A stretch of 64,000 nt of DNA. Source: Siphonodentalium dalli (lineage: Eukaryota > Mollusca > Scaphopoda > Gadilida > Siphonodentaliidae). The stretch lies in the NCBI GenBank assembly GCA_032622095.1, contig CP136065.1, positions 247,315,474-247,379,473 on the forward strand. Direction: 5' to 3'. A model generated the notes under the pieces. It had not been told where the DNA came from, made no database searches, and was given only the letters and a program-made list of their open reading frames with translations. Shown piece after piece: positions 34,829 to 49,104 of this stretch (positions are counted from its first letter, which is position 1; every line of letters begins with the position of its first letter). Made by a program: the position numbers and the translations under genes.

Positions 34829-35772
34829 ATCCGGTTTGTTCTGAGCTTGAATTGATATTCAAATATAGGTTATAAAGAGTTTAAATCCATTAAATGGCTT
34901 CCGGTTGAATACAGAGTGTCCCAAAGAAAACTGACTATCATGAAAAATATTACAGATGGGAAAGCTCCTAACTACCTAAGAGATGGATTCCTAGTTTCGA
35001 ACACACATTGCAAATATAATCTCCGGTCTGGTATTTTTAGAATATCTGTGCCTCATGTTAGAGTATTTGGATACAACAGGGATCACTTTGTCGAATAATT
35101 ATGTGAAATATATTGAACCTAACTGCAATTTGGCCACTTGGAATCACTTAATAAAACATGAATTATTTGATCAAATTTTAGGTACTGTGGAATCTGACTT
35201 TGTATATTATTAATAGTATGACCTCATGAGAACTTGTGTTGTGGCCTGGTCAGTCATGTGGTCGGTTACCATTAAGGACCACAGTGGAAATAAGCGAACT
35301 TTGACTTACTTCTATGTGCACTCCTTGATGGCAATCGATGGCATGACTTGTCAGACCATGCTTATTCATGTGTATATTTCTCATTTACTTCTCTATCTTT
35401 CTACCTCCATATCTATCTTTTAATGTCTTACTTATCTCCAGTTATCTTACTAGTATCTCCTAAGCAACATGGCAGTCCTGTTGGGGGGAGGTGGGTGGGA
35501 TAGCACGGGTTGATTATTATGTTTGTATATATATAAAGGTATGAGTATCTATTTAGTAGTTATTACTAAGCTAGGTTTATTCACTATCTTGTCTCTCTGC
35601 AGAACTGTCAAGCTGCATTCTTGTTATATTTATATAATCTATAATTTTTATATATTTATACTACCGGTATATGAATGTCACACTCTGTATTGCTCTTTTA
35701 TATGTGTCCTTATGCTCAATTGTCTACATGTTTTGCATCTATTAGCCATTAAAAAATTATCTATCTATCTAT
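34829..35772 (+). mobile_element. 5'-truncated CR1/L2-type LINE with 3' tail
   Basis: The C-terminal end of a non-LTR reverse transcriptase ORF is readable from 34856 to 35213 with one frameshift near 35091. It includes KWLPVEYRVSQRKLTIM, DGKAPNYLRD, and in the shifted frame NYVKYIEPNCNLATW, ending at TAA 35211-35213. The WLPVE / KAPNYL segment is characteristic of this clade's ORF2 terminus. A ~550-bp 3' UTR ends in (CTAT)n. The insertion splits the older tandem repeat, with CTGTCT(T)A on the left (34821) and CTGTCTAA on the right (35773) as a probable target duplication. Confidence 0.8.
34856..35213 (+). pseudogene. LINE ORF2 C-terminal fragment, frameshifted
   Basis: About 80 codons run in one frame to GTCGAATAA, and the remaining ~40 codons continue in another frame from 35091. 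Only the terminal region past the RT catalytic core remains, so it is inactive. Confidence 0.75.
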
Positions 35773-37289
35773 CTGTCTAAGATGTGATTATGTAGTATTA
35801 TTAAAATATTATTTCCATAGCCCTTTAATGTTTTCAGGCTCCTGATAAGAATTAATCAGTTTCCAAACATCATTTTTGATTTTATTCAATGTATCTTATG
35901 ATATTGAATTAAGTTTGGCCACATTTGACGAAGGTAGAGAACCTTCTCAGAAATTAACGACCAGAAATGCATAGTTTGAGATATAGGGCAGGTGTGGGGT
36001 AAGGCAGGAGAAACTGTATGTGACTGAAAACTTATAAACAACAGTTTTCTGTCTGAGATGAGGTTCTAAAGGAATCTGAAATGTCTGGGTCCATTAATTA
36101 TTTTACATCATTGCCATAGCCCTTAACGTAAAAAGTAGGGCAAGTCTCGGCTCCCAAATCTGTGAAAATCATGTTTCAGCCTTGAGATACAAAATTATCA
36201 GTCTCCAAACTCTTGTTTTGATTGTATTCATTGTATCTCATCATCTTGAATTAAGTTTGACTACAATTGACCAAGGTAGATTCCTATGTCTATTCTCTGA
36301 AATTGATAACCAGAAATGCATATTTTGAGGTACATATGCAAGTGTGTAGTAAGACAGGAGAAACTTGGTCTTCTTCCTTAAGTCACACTGTATGCTGCTC
36401 AAAACTTCTAAAGAACTATCTGAGATATGGTTCCAAAAGACTATGGGAAGACTGGGTCCACAAATGGTTTTATATTATTGCCATGGTTCTCAATATAAAA
36501 GGTAGGGCAGCATGTTTTCAGTCTCTTAATAAGAATTCATCAGTTTCCAAACCTCTGTTTTGATTTTATTCATTGTATCTCATCATATATAATTAAGTTT
36601 GATCACAATTGACAAAGGGAGAGACCATTCTCAGAAATTGATTACCAAATATGCATATGTTGAGGTACAGCATGTGTGGGGTACGGCAGGAGAAACTTGG
36701 TCTCCTTGCCTCCAGTCACTCCGTATAAGGCTACAAACTTCTAAAGAACTGTCTCATATGTGATTCTAAAGTATTATTAAAAGTTTAATTCTGTTAATGA
36801 TTTTATGTTATTCCCATAGCCCTTTAATGTTTCCAGGCTTCTGCTCAGCATTTAACAGTTTCCAAACATATGTTTTGATATTATTCATTGTATCTCATGA
36901 TATTGAATTAAGTTTGACCACATTTGACCAAGGTAGAGACCATTCCCATAAATTAATGACAAGAATTGCATAGTTTGAGGTATAGGGCTGGTGTGGGATA
37001 AGTTAGGGGAAACAGTAGGGCATCCCAAATCTGAAAATTCATGTTATCAGCCCCAGATAATAATTTATCAGTCTCCACTCTCCAAACCTCAATTTTGATT
37101 TTATTCATTGTATTGTATCTCATCATATTGAAATAAATTTGGTCATGATTGAACAGGACCACCGACAGAAATTATTGACCAGAAATCCATATTTTGAGCT
37201 AGGGCAGGTGTGGGGTAAAGCAGACCGGGAGGGCCTGGTCGCCTTGATTTTAATCACTATATTTGTGTCTAAATACTTCTGATACTTCC

Positions 37290-37718
37290 TTACATATATT
37301 CTCACGTTACTGGTCCATTTGAACTTATAGAGCCTTCTGAAGAAGTATTTTATTTGCATGTGTCTTAGCTTCGTGGATTTTAAGGTACAAAGTCACGAAG
37401 CTGATGCACATTTGTTTATTGGCGGGGATGGGTTAATTATTTCACGTAATATGGGAAGGAAACATCTTTGGATAGTCTTAACTGATATATATGTACAATG
37501 AAACCTCTAGTTGGGGTGGCCAAATACTTCAACTTTGGCTGCAGAGCATGTCACGAAGCTGCGGCACATCCCGTTGACGGCCTATTGTGGGTTAATGTGT
37601 CCATATGATATGGCAAAGACGTGATTTCTGATAGCTCGTTATATGTCTTTCAACGTTGCTGGTCAAATTAAGCTTTTATTTTCCATGTAGAGGCTGAAAA
37701 GGAATGATTTGATAGGTG
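37290..37718. repeat. Left edge of satellite array, diverged unit
   Basis: One diverged 380-type unit. It carries TAGCTTCGTGGATTTTAAGG in place of the standard hairpin loop and lacks the 20-bp local duplication of CACGAAGCTAAAGCACATGC present in the regular units. Edge units of tandem arrays commonly diverge. Confidence 0.75.
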
Positions 37719-37770
37719 TGTGCTTTAGCTTCGTGCCTTTTAAGGTACAAAGCCACGAAGCTAAAGCACA
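37719..37770. repeat. Per-unit hairpin of the satellite (example in first unit)
   Basis: TGTGCTTTAGCTTCGTG and its exact complement CACGAAGCTAAAGCACA are separated by 18 bases that include the palindrome CCTTTTAAGG. It is present in essentially every unit. Two further CACGAAGCT(AAA/GCG)GCACA motifs lie ~160-180 bp downstream in each 380-bp unit. Confidence 0.9.
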
Positions 37771-40700
37771 TTTGGTTATAACCGGGAATGGGTTAATTAT
37801 TTCACGTAATATGGGAAGGAAACATCTTTGGGTAGTCTTAACTGATATATATGTACAATGAAACCTCCAGTTAGGGTGGCCAAATACTTCAACTTTGGCT
37901 GCAGAGCATGTCACGAAGCTAAAGCACATGCCACGAAGCTGCGGCACATCCCGTTGACGGCCTGTTGTGGGTTAATGTGTCCACATGATATGGCAAAGAC
38001 GTGATTTCTGATAGCTCGTTATATGTCTTTCAACGTTGCTGGTCAAATTAAGCTTTTATTTTCCATGTAGAGGCTGAAAAGGAATGATTTGATAGGTGTG
38101 TGCTTTAGCTTCGTGCCTTTTAAGGTACAAAGCCACGAAGCTAAAGCACATTTGGTTATAACCGGGAATGGGTTAATTATTTCACGTAATATGGGAAGGA
38201 AACATCTTTGGGTAGTCTTAACTGATATATATGTACAATGAAACCTCCAGTTAGGGTGGCCAAATACTTCAACTTTGGCTGCAGAGCATGTCACGAAGCT
38301 AAAGCACATGCCACGAAGCTGCGGCACATCCCGTTGACGGCCTGTTGTGGGTTAATGTGTCCACATGATATGGCAAAGACGTGATTTCTGATAGCTCGTT
38401 ATATGTCTTTCAACGTTGCTGGTCAAATTAAGCTTTTATTTTCCATGTAGAGGCTGAAAAGGAATGATTTGATAGGTGTGTGCTTTAGCTTCGTGCCTTT
38501 TAAGGTACAAAGCCACGAAGCTAAAGCACATTTGGTTATAACCGGGGATGGGTTAATTATTTCACGTAATATGGGAAGGAAACATCTTTGGGTAGTCTTA
38601 ACTGATATATATGTACAATGAAACCTCCAGTTAGGGTGGCCAAATACTTCAACTTTGGCTGCAGAGCATGCCACGAAGCTAAAGCACATGCCACGAAGCT
38701 GCGGCACATCCCGTTGACGGCCTGTTGTGGGTTAATGTGTCCACATGATATGGCAAAGACGTGATTTCTGATAGCTCGTTATATGTCTTTCAACGTTGCT
38801 GGTCAAATTAAGCTTTTATTTTCCATGTAGAGGCTGAAAAGGAATGATTTGATAGGTGTGTGCTTTAGCTTCGTGCCTTTTAAGGTACAAAGCCACGAAG
38901 CTAAAGCACATTTGGTTATAACCGGGGATGGGTTAATTATTTCACGTAATATGGGAAGGAAACATCTTTGGATAGTCTTAACAGATATATATGTACAATG
39001 AAACCTCCAGTTAGGGTGGCCAAATACTTCAACTTTGGCTGCAGAGCATGTCACGAAGCTAAAGCACATGCCACGAAGCTGCGGCACATCCCGTTGTCGG
39101 CCTGTTGTGGGTTAATGTGTCCATATCATATGGCAAGGACGTGATTTCTGATAGCTCGTTATATGTCTTTCAACGTTGCTGGTCAAATTAAGCTTTTATT
39201 TTCCATGTAGAGGCTGAAAAGGAATGATTTGATAGGTGTGTGCTTTAGCTTCGTGCCTTTTAAGGTACAAAGCCACGAAGCTAAAGCACATTTGGTTATA
39301 ACCGGGGATGGGTTAATTATTTCACGTAATATGGGAAGGAAACATCTTTGGGTAGTCTTAACTGATATATATGTACAATGAAACCTCCAGTTAGGGTGGC
39401 CAAATACTTCAACTTTGGCTGCAGAGCATGCCACGAAGCTAAAGCACATGCCACGAAGCTGCGGCACATCCCGTTGACGGCCTGTTGTGGGTTAATGTGT
39501 CCACATGATATGGCAAAGACGTGATTTCTGATAGCTCGTTATATGTCTTTCAACGTTGCTGGTCAAATTAAGCTTTTATTTTCCATGTAGAGGCTGAAAA
39601 GGAATGATTTGATAGGTGTGTGCTTTAGCTTCGTGCCTTTTAAGGTACAAAGCCACGAAGCTAAAGCACATTTGGTTATAACCGGGGATGGGTTAATTAT
39701 TTCACGTAATATGGGAAGGAAACATCTTTGGATAGTCTTAACAGATATATATGTACAATGAAACCTCCAGTTAGGGTGGCCAAATACTTCAACTTTGGCT
39801 GCAGAGCATGCCACGAAGCTAAAGCACATGCCACGAAGCTGCGGCACATCCCGTTGACGGCCTGTTGTGGGTTAATGTGTCCACATGATATGGCAAAGAC
39901 GTGATTTCTGATAGCTCGTTATATGTCTTTCAACGTTGCTGGTCAAATTAAGCTTTTATTTTCCATGTAGAGGCTGAAAAGGAATGATTTGATAGGTGTG
40001 TGCTTTAGCTTCGTGCCTTTTAAGGTACAAAGCCACGAAGCTAAAGCACATTTGGTTATAACCGGGAATGGGTTAATTATTTCACGTAATATGGGAAGGA
40101 AACATCTTTGGGTAGTCTTAACTGATATATATGTACAATGAAACCTCCAGTTAGGGTGGCCAAATACTTCAACTTTGGCTGCAGAGCATGTCACGAAGCT
40201 AAAGCACATGCCACGAAGCTGCGGCACATCCCGTTGTCGGCCTGTTGTGGGTTAATGTGTCCATATGATATGGCAAAGACGTGATTTCTGATAGCTCGTT
40301 ATATGTCTTTCAACGTTGCTGGTCAAATTAAGCTTTTATTTTCCATGTAGAGGCTGAAAAGGAATGATTTGATAGGTGTGTGCTTTAGCTTCGTGCCTTT
40401 TAAGGTACAAAGCCACGAAGCTAAAGCACATTTGGTTATAACCGGGAATAGGTTAATTATTTCACGTAATATGGGAAGGAAACATCTTTGGGTAGTCTTA
40501 ACTGATATATATGTACAATGAAACCTCCAGTTAGGGTGGCCAAATACTTCAACTTTGGCTGCAGAGCATGTCACGAAGCTAAAGCACATGCCACGAAGCT
40601 GCGGCACATCCCGTTGACGGCCTGTTGTGGGTTAATGTGTCCACATGATATGGCAAAGACGTGATTTCTGATAGCTCGTTATATGTCTTTCAACGTTGCT

Positions 40701-42252
40701 GGTCAAATTAAGCTTTTATTTTCCATGTAGAGGCTGAAAAGGAATGATTTGATAGGTGTGTGCTTTAGCTTCGTGCCTTTTAAGGTACAAAGCCACGAAG
40801 CTAAAGCACATTTGGTTATAACCGGGGATGGGTTAATTATTTGACGTAGTTTGGGAAGGAAATATCATTGGATAGTCTTAATTGATATGTATCTATAATA
40901 AAAAGTCAAGTTGTAGTCACTAAATACTTGAAATATGGTTATAAAGCAATATGTGCTTGAGCTTCGTGCCTTTTAAGGTACAAAGCCACGAAGCTAAAGC
41001 ACATTTGGTTATAACCGGGAATAGGTTAATTATTTCACGTAATATGGGAAGGAAACATCTTTGGATAGTCTTAACTGATATATATGTACAAAGAAACCTC
41101 TAGTTGGGGTGGCCAAATACTTCAAATTTGGCTGCAGAGCATATCACGAAGCTAAAGCACATGCCACGAAGCTGCGGCACATCCCGTTGTCGGCCTGTTG
41201 TGGGTTAATGTGTCCATATGATATGGCAAAGACGTGATTTCTGATAGCTCGTTATATGTCTTTCAACGTTGCTGGTCAAATTAAGCTTTTATTTTCCATG
41301 TAGAGGCTGAAAAGGAATGATTTGATAGGTGTGTGCTTTAGCTTCGTGCCTTTTAAGGTACAAAGCCACGAAGCTAAAGCACATTTGGTTATAACCGGGA
41401 ATGGGTTAATTATTTCACGTAATATGGGAAGGAAACATCTTTGGGTAGTCTTAACTGATATATATGTACAATGAAACCTCCAGTTAGGGTGGCCAAATAC
41501 TTCAACTTTGGCTGCAGAGCATGTCACGAAGCTAAAGCACATGCCACGAAGCTGCGGCACATCCCGTTGACGGCCTGTTGTGGGTTAATGTGTCCACATG
41601 ATATGGCAAAGACGTGATTTCTGATAGCTCGTTATATGTCTTTCAACGTTGCTGGTCAAATTAAGCTTTTATTTTCCATGTAGAGGCTGAAAAGGAATGA
41701 TTTGATAGGTGTGTGCTTTAGCTTCGTGCCTTTTAAGGTACAAAGCCACGAAGCTAAAGCACATTTGGTTATAACCGGGGATGGGTTAATTATTTCACGT
41801 AATATGGGAAGGAAACATCTTTGGGTAGTCTTAACTGATATATATGTACAATGAAACCTCCAGTTAGGGTGGCCAAATACTTCAACTTTGGCTGCAGAGC
41901 ATGCCACGAAGCTAAAGCACATGCCACGAAGCTGCGGCACATCCCGTTGACGGCCTGTTGTGGGTTAATGTGTCCACATGATATGGCAAAGACGTGATTT
42001 TTTATAGCTCGTTATATGTCTTTCAACGTTGCTGGTCAAATTAAGCTTTTATTTTCCATGTAGAGGCTGAAAAGGAATGATTTGATAGGTGTGTGCTTTA
42101 GCTTCGTGCCTTTTAAGGTACAAAGCCACGAAGCTAAAGCACATTTGGTTATAACCGGGGATGGGTTAATTATTTGACGTAGTTTGGGAAGGAAATATCA
42201 TTGGATAGTCTTAATTGATATGTATCTATAATAAAAAGTCAAGTTGTAGTCA

Positions 42253-45200
42253 CTAAATACTTGAAATATGGTTATAAAGCAATATGTGCTTGAGCTTCGT
42301 GCCTTTTAAGGTACAAAGCCACGAAGCTAAAGCACATTTGGTTATAACCGGGGATGGGTTAATTATTTCACGTAATATGGGAAGGAAACATCTTTGGGTA
42401 GTCTTAACTGATATATATGTACAATGAAACCTCCAGTTAGGGTGGCCAAATACTTCAACTTTGGCTGCAGAGCATGTCACGAAGCTAAAGCACATGCCAC
42501 GAAGCTGCGGCACATCCCGTTGACGGCCTGTTGTGGGTTAATGTGTCCACATGATATGGCAAAGACGTGATTTCTGATAGCTCGTTATATGTCTTTCAAC
42601 GTTGCTGGTCAAATTAAGCTTTTATGTTCCATGTAGAGGCTGAAAAGGAATGATTTGATAGGTGTGTGCTTTAGCTTCGTGCCTTTTAAGGTACAAAGCC
42701 ACGAAGCTAAAGCACATTTGGTTATAACCGGGGATGGGTTAATTATTTCACGTAATATGGGAAGGAAACATTTTTGGATAGTATTAACAGATATATATGT
42801 ACAATGAAACCTCCAGTTAGGGTGGCCAAATACTTCAACTTTGGCTGCAGAGCATGTCACGAAGCTAAAGCACATGCCACGAAGCTGCGGCACATCCCGT
42901 TGTCGGCCTGTTGTGGGTTAATGTGTCCATATGATATGGCAAAGACGTGATTCCTGATAGCTCGTTATATGTCTTTCAACGTTGCTGGTCAAATTAAGCT
43001 TTTATTTTCCATGTAGAGGCTGAAAAGGAATGATTTGATAGGTGTGTGCTTTAGCTTCGTGCCTTTTAAGGTACAAAGCCACGAAGCTAAAGCACATTTG
43101 GTTATAACCGGGAATAGGTTAATTATTTCACGTAATATGGGAAGGAAACATCTTTAGATAGTCTTAACAGATATATATGTACAATGAAACCTCAAGTTAG
43201 GGTGGCCAAATACTTCAACTTTGGCTGCAGAGCATGTCACGAAGCTAAAGCACATGCCACGAAGCTGCGGCACATCCCGTTGTCGGCCTGTTGTGGGTTA
43301 ATGTGTCCACATGATATGGCAAAGACGTGATTTCTGATAGCTCGTTATATGTCTTTCAACGTTGCTGGTCAAATTAAGCTTTTATTTTCCATGTAGAGGC
43401 TGAAAAGGAATGATTTGATAGGTGTGTGCTTTAGCTTCGTGCCTTTTAAGGTACAAAGCCACGAAGCTAAAGCACATTTGGTTATAACCGGGAATGGGTT
43501 AATTATTTCACGTAATATGGGAAGGAAACATCTTTGGGTAGTCTTAACTGATATATATGTACAATGAAACCTCCAGTTAGGGTGGCCAAATACTTCAACT
43601 TTGGCTGCAGAGCATGTCACGAAGCTAAAGCACATGCCACGAAGCTGCGGCACATCCCGTTGTCGGCCTGTTGTGGGTTAATGTGTCCATATGATATGGC
43701 AAAGACGTGATTCCTGATAGCTCGTTATATGTCTTTCAACGTTGCTGGTCAAATTAAGCTTTTATTTTCCATGTAGAGGCTGAAAAGGAATGATTTGATA
43801 GGTGTGTGCTTTAGCTTCGTGCCTTTTAAGGTACAAAGCCACGAAGCTAAAGCACATTTGGTTATAACCGGGAATAGGTTAATTATTTCACGTAATATGG
43901 GAAGGAAACATCTTTAGATAGTCTTAACAGATATATATGTACAATGAAACCTCAAGTTAGGGTGGCCAAATACTTCAACTTTGGCTGCAGAGCATGTCAC
44001 GAAGCTAAAGCACATGCCACGAAGCTGCGGCACATCCCGTTGTCGGCCTGTTGTGGGTTAATGTGTCCACATGATATGGCAAAGACGTGATTTCTGATAG
44101 CTCGTTATATGTCTTTCAACGTTGCTGGTCAAATTAAGCTTTTATTTTCCATGTAGAGGCTGAAAAGGAATGATTTGATAGGTGTGTGCTTTAGCTTCGT
44201 GCCTTTTAAGGTACAAAGCCACGAAGCTAAAGCACATTTGGTTATAACCGGGAATGGGTTAATTATTTCACGTAATATGGGAAGGAAACATCTTTGGGTA
44301 GTCTTAACTGATATATATGTACAATGAAACCTCCAGTTAGGGTGGCCAAATACTTCAACTTTGGCTGCAGAGCATGTCACGAAGCTAAAGCACATGCCAC
44401 GAAGCTGCGGCACATCCCGTTGACGGCCTGTTGTGGGTTAATGTGTCCACATGATATGGCAAAGACGTGATTTCTGATAGCTCGTTATATGTCTTTCAAC
44501 GTTGCTGGTCAAATTAAGCTTTTATTTTCCATGTAGAGGCTGAAAAGGAATGATTTGATAGGTGTGTGCTTTAGCTTCGTGCCTTTTAAGGTACAAAGCC
44601 ACGAAGCTAAAGCACATTTGGTTATAACCGGGGATGGGTTAATTATTTCACGTAATATGGGAAGGAAACATCTTTGGGTAGTCTTAACTGATATATATGT
44701 ACAATGAAACCTCCAGTTAGGGTGGCCAAATACTTCAACTTTGGCTGCAGAGCATGCCACGAAGCTAAAGCACATGCCACGAAGCTGCGGCACATCCCGT
44801 TGACGGCCTGTTGTGGGTTAATGTGTCCACATGATATGGCAAAGACGTGATTTCTGATAGCTCGTTATATGTCTTTCAACGTTGCTGGTCAAATTAAGCT
44901 TTTATTTTCCATGTAGAGGCTGAAAAGGAATGATTTGATAGGTGTGTGCTTTAGCTTCGTGCCTTTTAAGGTACAAAGCCACGAAGCTAAAGCACATTTG
45001 GTTATAACCGGGGATGGGTTAATTATTTGACGTAGTTTGGGAAGGAAATATTATTGGATAGTCTTAATTGATATGTATCTATAATAAAAAGTCAAGTTGT
45101 AGTCACTAAATACTTGAAATATGGTTATAAAGCAATATGTGCTTGAGCTTCGTGCCTTTTAAGGTACAAAGCCACGAAGCTAAAGCACATTTGGTTATAA

Positions 45201-48200
45201 CCGGGGATGGGTTAATTATTTCACGTAATATGGGAAGGAAACATCTTTGGGTAGTCTTAACTGATATATATGTACAATGAAACCTCCAGTTAGGGTGGCC
45301 AAATACTTCAACTTTGGCTGCAGAGCATGTCACGAAGCTAAAGCACATGCCACGAAGCTGCGGCACATCCCGTTGACGGCCTGTTGTGGGTTAATGTGTC
45401 CACATGATATGGCAAAGACGTGATTTCTGATAGCTCGTTATATGTCTTTCAACGTTGCTGGTCAAATTAAGCTTTTATTTTCCATGTAGAGGCTGAAAAG
45501 GAATGATTTGATAGGTGTGTGCTTTAGCTTCGTGCCTTTTAAGGTACAAAGCCACGAAGCTAAAGCACATTTGGTTATAACCGGGGATGGGTTAATTATT
45601 TGACGTAGTTTGGGAAGGAAATATCATTGGATAGTCTTAATTGATATGTATCTATAATAAAAAGTCAAGTTGTAGTCACTAAATACTTGAAATATGGTTA
45701 TAAAGCAATATGTGCTTGAGCTTCGTGCCTTTTAAGGTACAAAGCCACGAAGCTAAAGCACATTTGGTTATAACCGGGGATGGGTTAATTATTTCACGTA
45801 ATATGGGAAGGAAACATCTTTGGGTAGTCTTAACTGATATATATGTACAATGAAACCTCCAGTTAGGGTGGCCAAATACTTCAACTTTGGCTGCAGAGCA
45901 TGTCACGAAGCTAAAGCACATGCCACGAAGCTGCGGCACATCCCGTTGACGGCCTGTTGTGGGTTAATGTGTCCACATGATATGGCAAAGACGTGATTTC
46001 TGATAGCTCGTTATATGTCTTTCAACGTTGCTGGTCAAATTAAGCTTTTATGTTCCATGTAGAGGCTGAAAAGGAATGATTTGATAGGTGTGTGCTTTAG
46101 CTTCGTGCCTTTTAAGGTACAAAGCCACGAAGCTAAAGCACATTTGGTTATAACCGGGGATGGGTTAATTATTTCACGTAATATGGGAAGGAAACATTTT
46201 TGGATAGTATTAACAGATATATATGTACAATGAAACCTCCAGTTAGGGTGGCCAAATACTTCAACTTTGGCTGCAGAGCATGTCACGAAGCTAAAGCACA
46301 TGCCACGAAGCTGCGGCACATCCCGTTGTCGGCCTGTTGTGGGTTAATGTGTCCATATGATATGGCAAAGACGTGATTCCTGATAGCTCGTTATATGTCT
46401 TTCAACGTTGCTGGTCAAATTAAGCTTTTATTTTCCATGTAGAGGCTGAAAAGGAATGATTTGATAGGTGTGTGCTTTAGCTTCGTGCCTTTTAAGGTAC
46501 AAAGCCACGAAGCTAAAGCACATTTGGTTATAACCGGGAATAGGTTAATTATTTCACGTAATATGGGAAGGAAACATCTTTAGATAGTCTTAACAGATAT
46601 ATATGTACAATGAAACCTCAAGTTAGGGTGGCCAAATACTTCAACTTTGGCTGCAGAGCATGTCACGAAGCTAAAGCACATGCCACGAAGCTGCGGCACA
46701 TCCCGTTGTCGGCCTGTTGTGGGTTAATGTGTCCACATGATATGGCAAAGACGTGATTTCTGATAGCTCGTTATATGTCTTTCAACGTTGCTGGTCAAAT
46801 TAAGCTTTTATTTTCCATGTAGAGGCTGAAAAGGAATGATTTGATAGGTGTGTGCTTTAGCTTCGTGCCTTTTAAGGTACAAAGCCACGAAGCTAAAGCA
46901 CATTTGGTTATAACCGGGAATGGGTTAATTATTTCACGTAATATGGGAAGGAAACATCTTTGGGTAGTCTTAACTGATATATATGTACAATGAAACCTCC
47001 AGTTAGGGTGGCCAAATACTTCAACTTTGGCTGCAGAGCATGTCACGAAGCTAAAGCACATGCCACGAAGCTGCGGCACATCCCGTTGTCGGCCTGTTGT
47101 GGGTTAATGTGTCCATATGATATGGCAAAGACGTGATTCCTGATAGCTCGTTATATGTCTTTCAACGTTGCTGGTCAAATTAAGCTTTTATTTTCCATGT
47201 AGAGGCTGAAAAGGAATGATTTGATAGGTGTGTGCTTTAGCTTCGTGCCTTTTAAGGTACAAAGCCACGAAGCTAAAGCACATTTGGTTATAACCGGGAA
47301 TAGGTTAATTATTTCACGTAATATGGGAAGGAAACATCTTTAGATAGTCTTAACAGATATATATGTACAATGAAACCTCAAGTTAGGGTGGCCAAATACT
47401 TCAACTTTGGCTGCAGAGCATGTCACGAAGCTAAAGCACATGCCACGAAGCTGCGGCACATCCCGTTGTCGGCCTGTTGTGGGTTAATGTGTCCACATGA
47501 TATGGCAAAGACGTGATTTCTGATAGCTCGTTATATGTCTTTCAACGTTGCTGGTCAAATTAAGCTTTTATTTTCCATGTAGAGGCTGAAAAGGAATGAT
47601 TTGATAGGTGTGTGCTTTAGCTTCGTGCCTTTTAAGGTACAAAGCCACGAAGCTAAAGCACATTTGGTTATAACCGGGAATGGGTTAATTATTTCACGTA
47701 ATATGGGAAGGAAACATCTTTGGGTAGTCTTAACTGATATATATGTACAATGAAACCTCCAGTTAGGGTGGCCAAATACTTCAACTTTGGCTGCAGAGCA
47801 TGTCACGAAGCTAAAGCACATGCCACGAAGCTGCGGCACATCCCGTTGACGGCCTGTTGTGGGTTAATGTGTCCACATGATATGGCAAAGACGTGATTTC
47901 TGATAGCTCGTTATATGTCTTTCAACGTTGCTGGTCAAATTAAGCTTTTATTTTCCATGTAGAGGCTGAAAAGGAATGATTTGATAGGTGTGTGCTTTAG
48001 CTTCGTGCCTTTTAAGGTACAAAGCCACGAAGCTAAAGCACATTTGGTTATAACCGGGGATGGGTTAATTATTTCACGTAATATGGGAAGGAAACATCTT
48101 TGGGTAGTCTTAACTGATATATATGTACAATGAAACCTCCAGTTAGGGTGGCCAAATACTTCAACTTTGGCTGCAGAGCATGCCACGAAGCTAAAGCACA

Positions 48201-49104
48201 TGCCACGAAGCTGCGGCACATCCCGTTGACGGCCTGTTGTGGGTTAATGTGTCCACATGATATGGCAAAGACGTGATTTCTGATAGCTCGTTATATGTCT
48301 TTCAACGTTGCTGGTCAAATTAAGCTTTTATTTTCCATGTAGAGGCTGAAAAGGAATGATTTGATAGGTGTGTGCTTTAGCTTCGTGCCTTTTAAGGTAC
48401 AAAGCCACGAAGCTAAAGCACATTTGGTTATAACCGGGGATGGGTTAATTATTTGACGTAGTTTGGGAAGGAAATATTATTGGATAGTCTTAATTGATAT
48501 GTATCTATAATAAAAAGTCAAGTTGTAGTCACTAAATACTTGAAATATGGTTATAAAGCAATATGTGCTTGAGCTTCGTGCCTTTTAAGGTACAAAGCCA
48601 CGAAGCTAAAGCACATTTGGTTATAACCGGGGATGGGTTAATTATTTCACGTAATATGGGAAGGAAACATCTTTGGGTAGTCTTAACTGATATATATGTA
48701 CAATGAAACCTCCAGTTAGGGTGGCCAAATACTTCAACTTTGGCTGCAGAGCATGTCACGAAGCTAAAGCACATGCCACGAAGCTGCGGCACATCCCGTT
48801 GACGGCCTGTTGTGGGTTAATGTGTCCACATGATATGGCAAAGACGTGATTTCTGATAGCTCGTTATATGTCTTTCAACGTTGCTGGTCAAATTAAGCTT
48901 TTATGTTCCATGTAGAGGCTGAAAAGGAATGATTTGATAGGTGTGTGCTTTAGCTTCGTGCCTTTTAAGGTACAAAGCCACGAAGCTAAAGCACATTTGG
49001 TTATAACCGGGGATGGGTTAATTATTTCACGTAATATGGGAAGGAAACATCTTTGGATAGTATTAACAGATATATATGTACAATGAAACCTCCAGTTAGG
49101 GTGG
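42253..49104. repeat. Higher-order repeat, two copies of 3426 bp
   Basis: The order of unit variants at 42253-45678 (193-bp unit, NTIQ-type unit, a unit with a stop, and so on) repeats with a 3426-bp shift at 45679-49104. The only differences seen are a few substitutions. 3426 equals eight 380-bp units plus two 193-bp units. Confidence 0.75.

Larger units (their letters stand above)
33467..37260. repeat. Old degenerate tandem repeat, about ten units
   Basis: The phrase CCAGAAATGCATATTTTGAGG followed by GCAGGTGTGGGGTAAGGCAG recurs with many changes at about 33642, 33905, 34151, 34451, 34712, 35960, 36310, 36640, 36958 and 37168. Unit spacing is irregular (about 210-350 bp outside the LINE insertion). 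Also recurring are TGATTTTATTCATTGTATCT and TTCTAAAGAACTGTCTGAGA. Heavily diverged units indicate no recent homogenisation, unlike the satellite that follows. Non-coding. Confidence 0.75.

Noticed and set aside
37719-37770. CENP-B box in the satellite hairpin
   Set aside because: The motif contains TTCG, but the remaining required positions of the CENP-B box consensus do not match.
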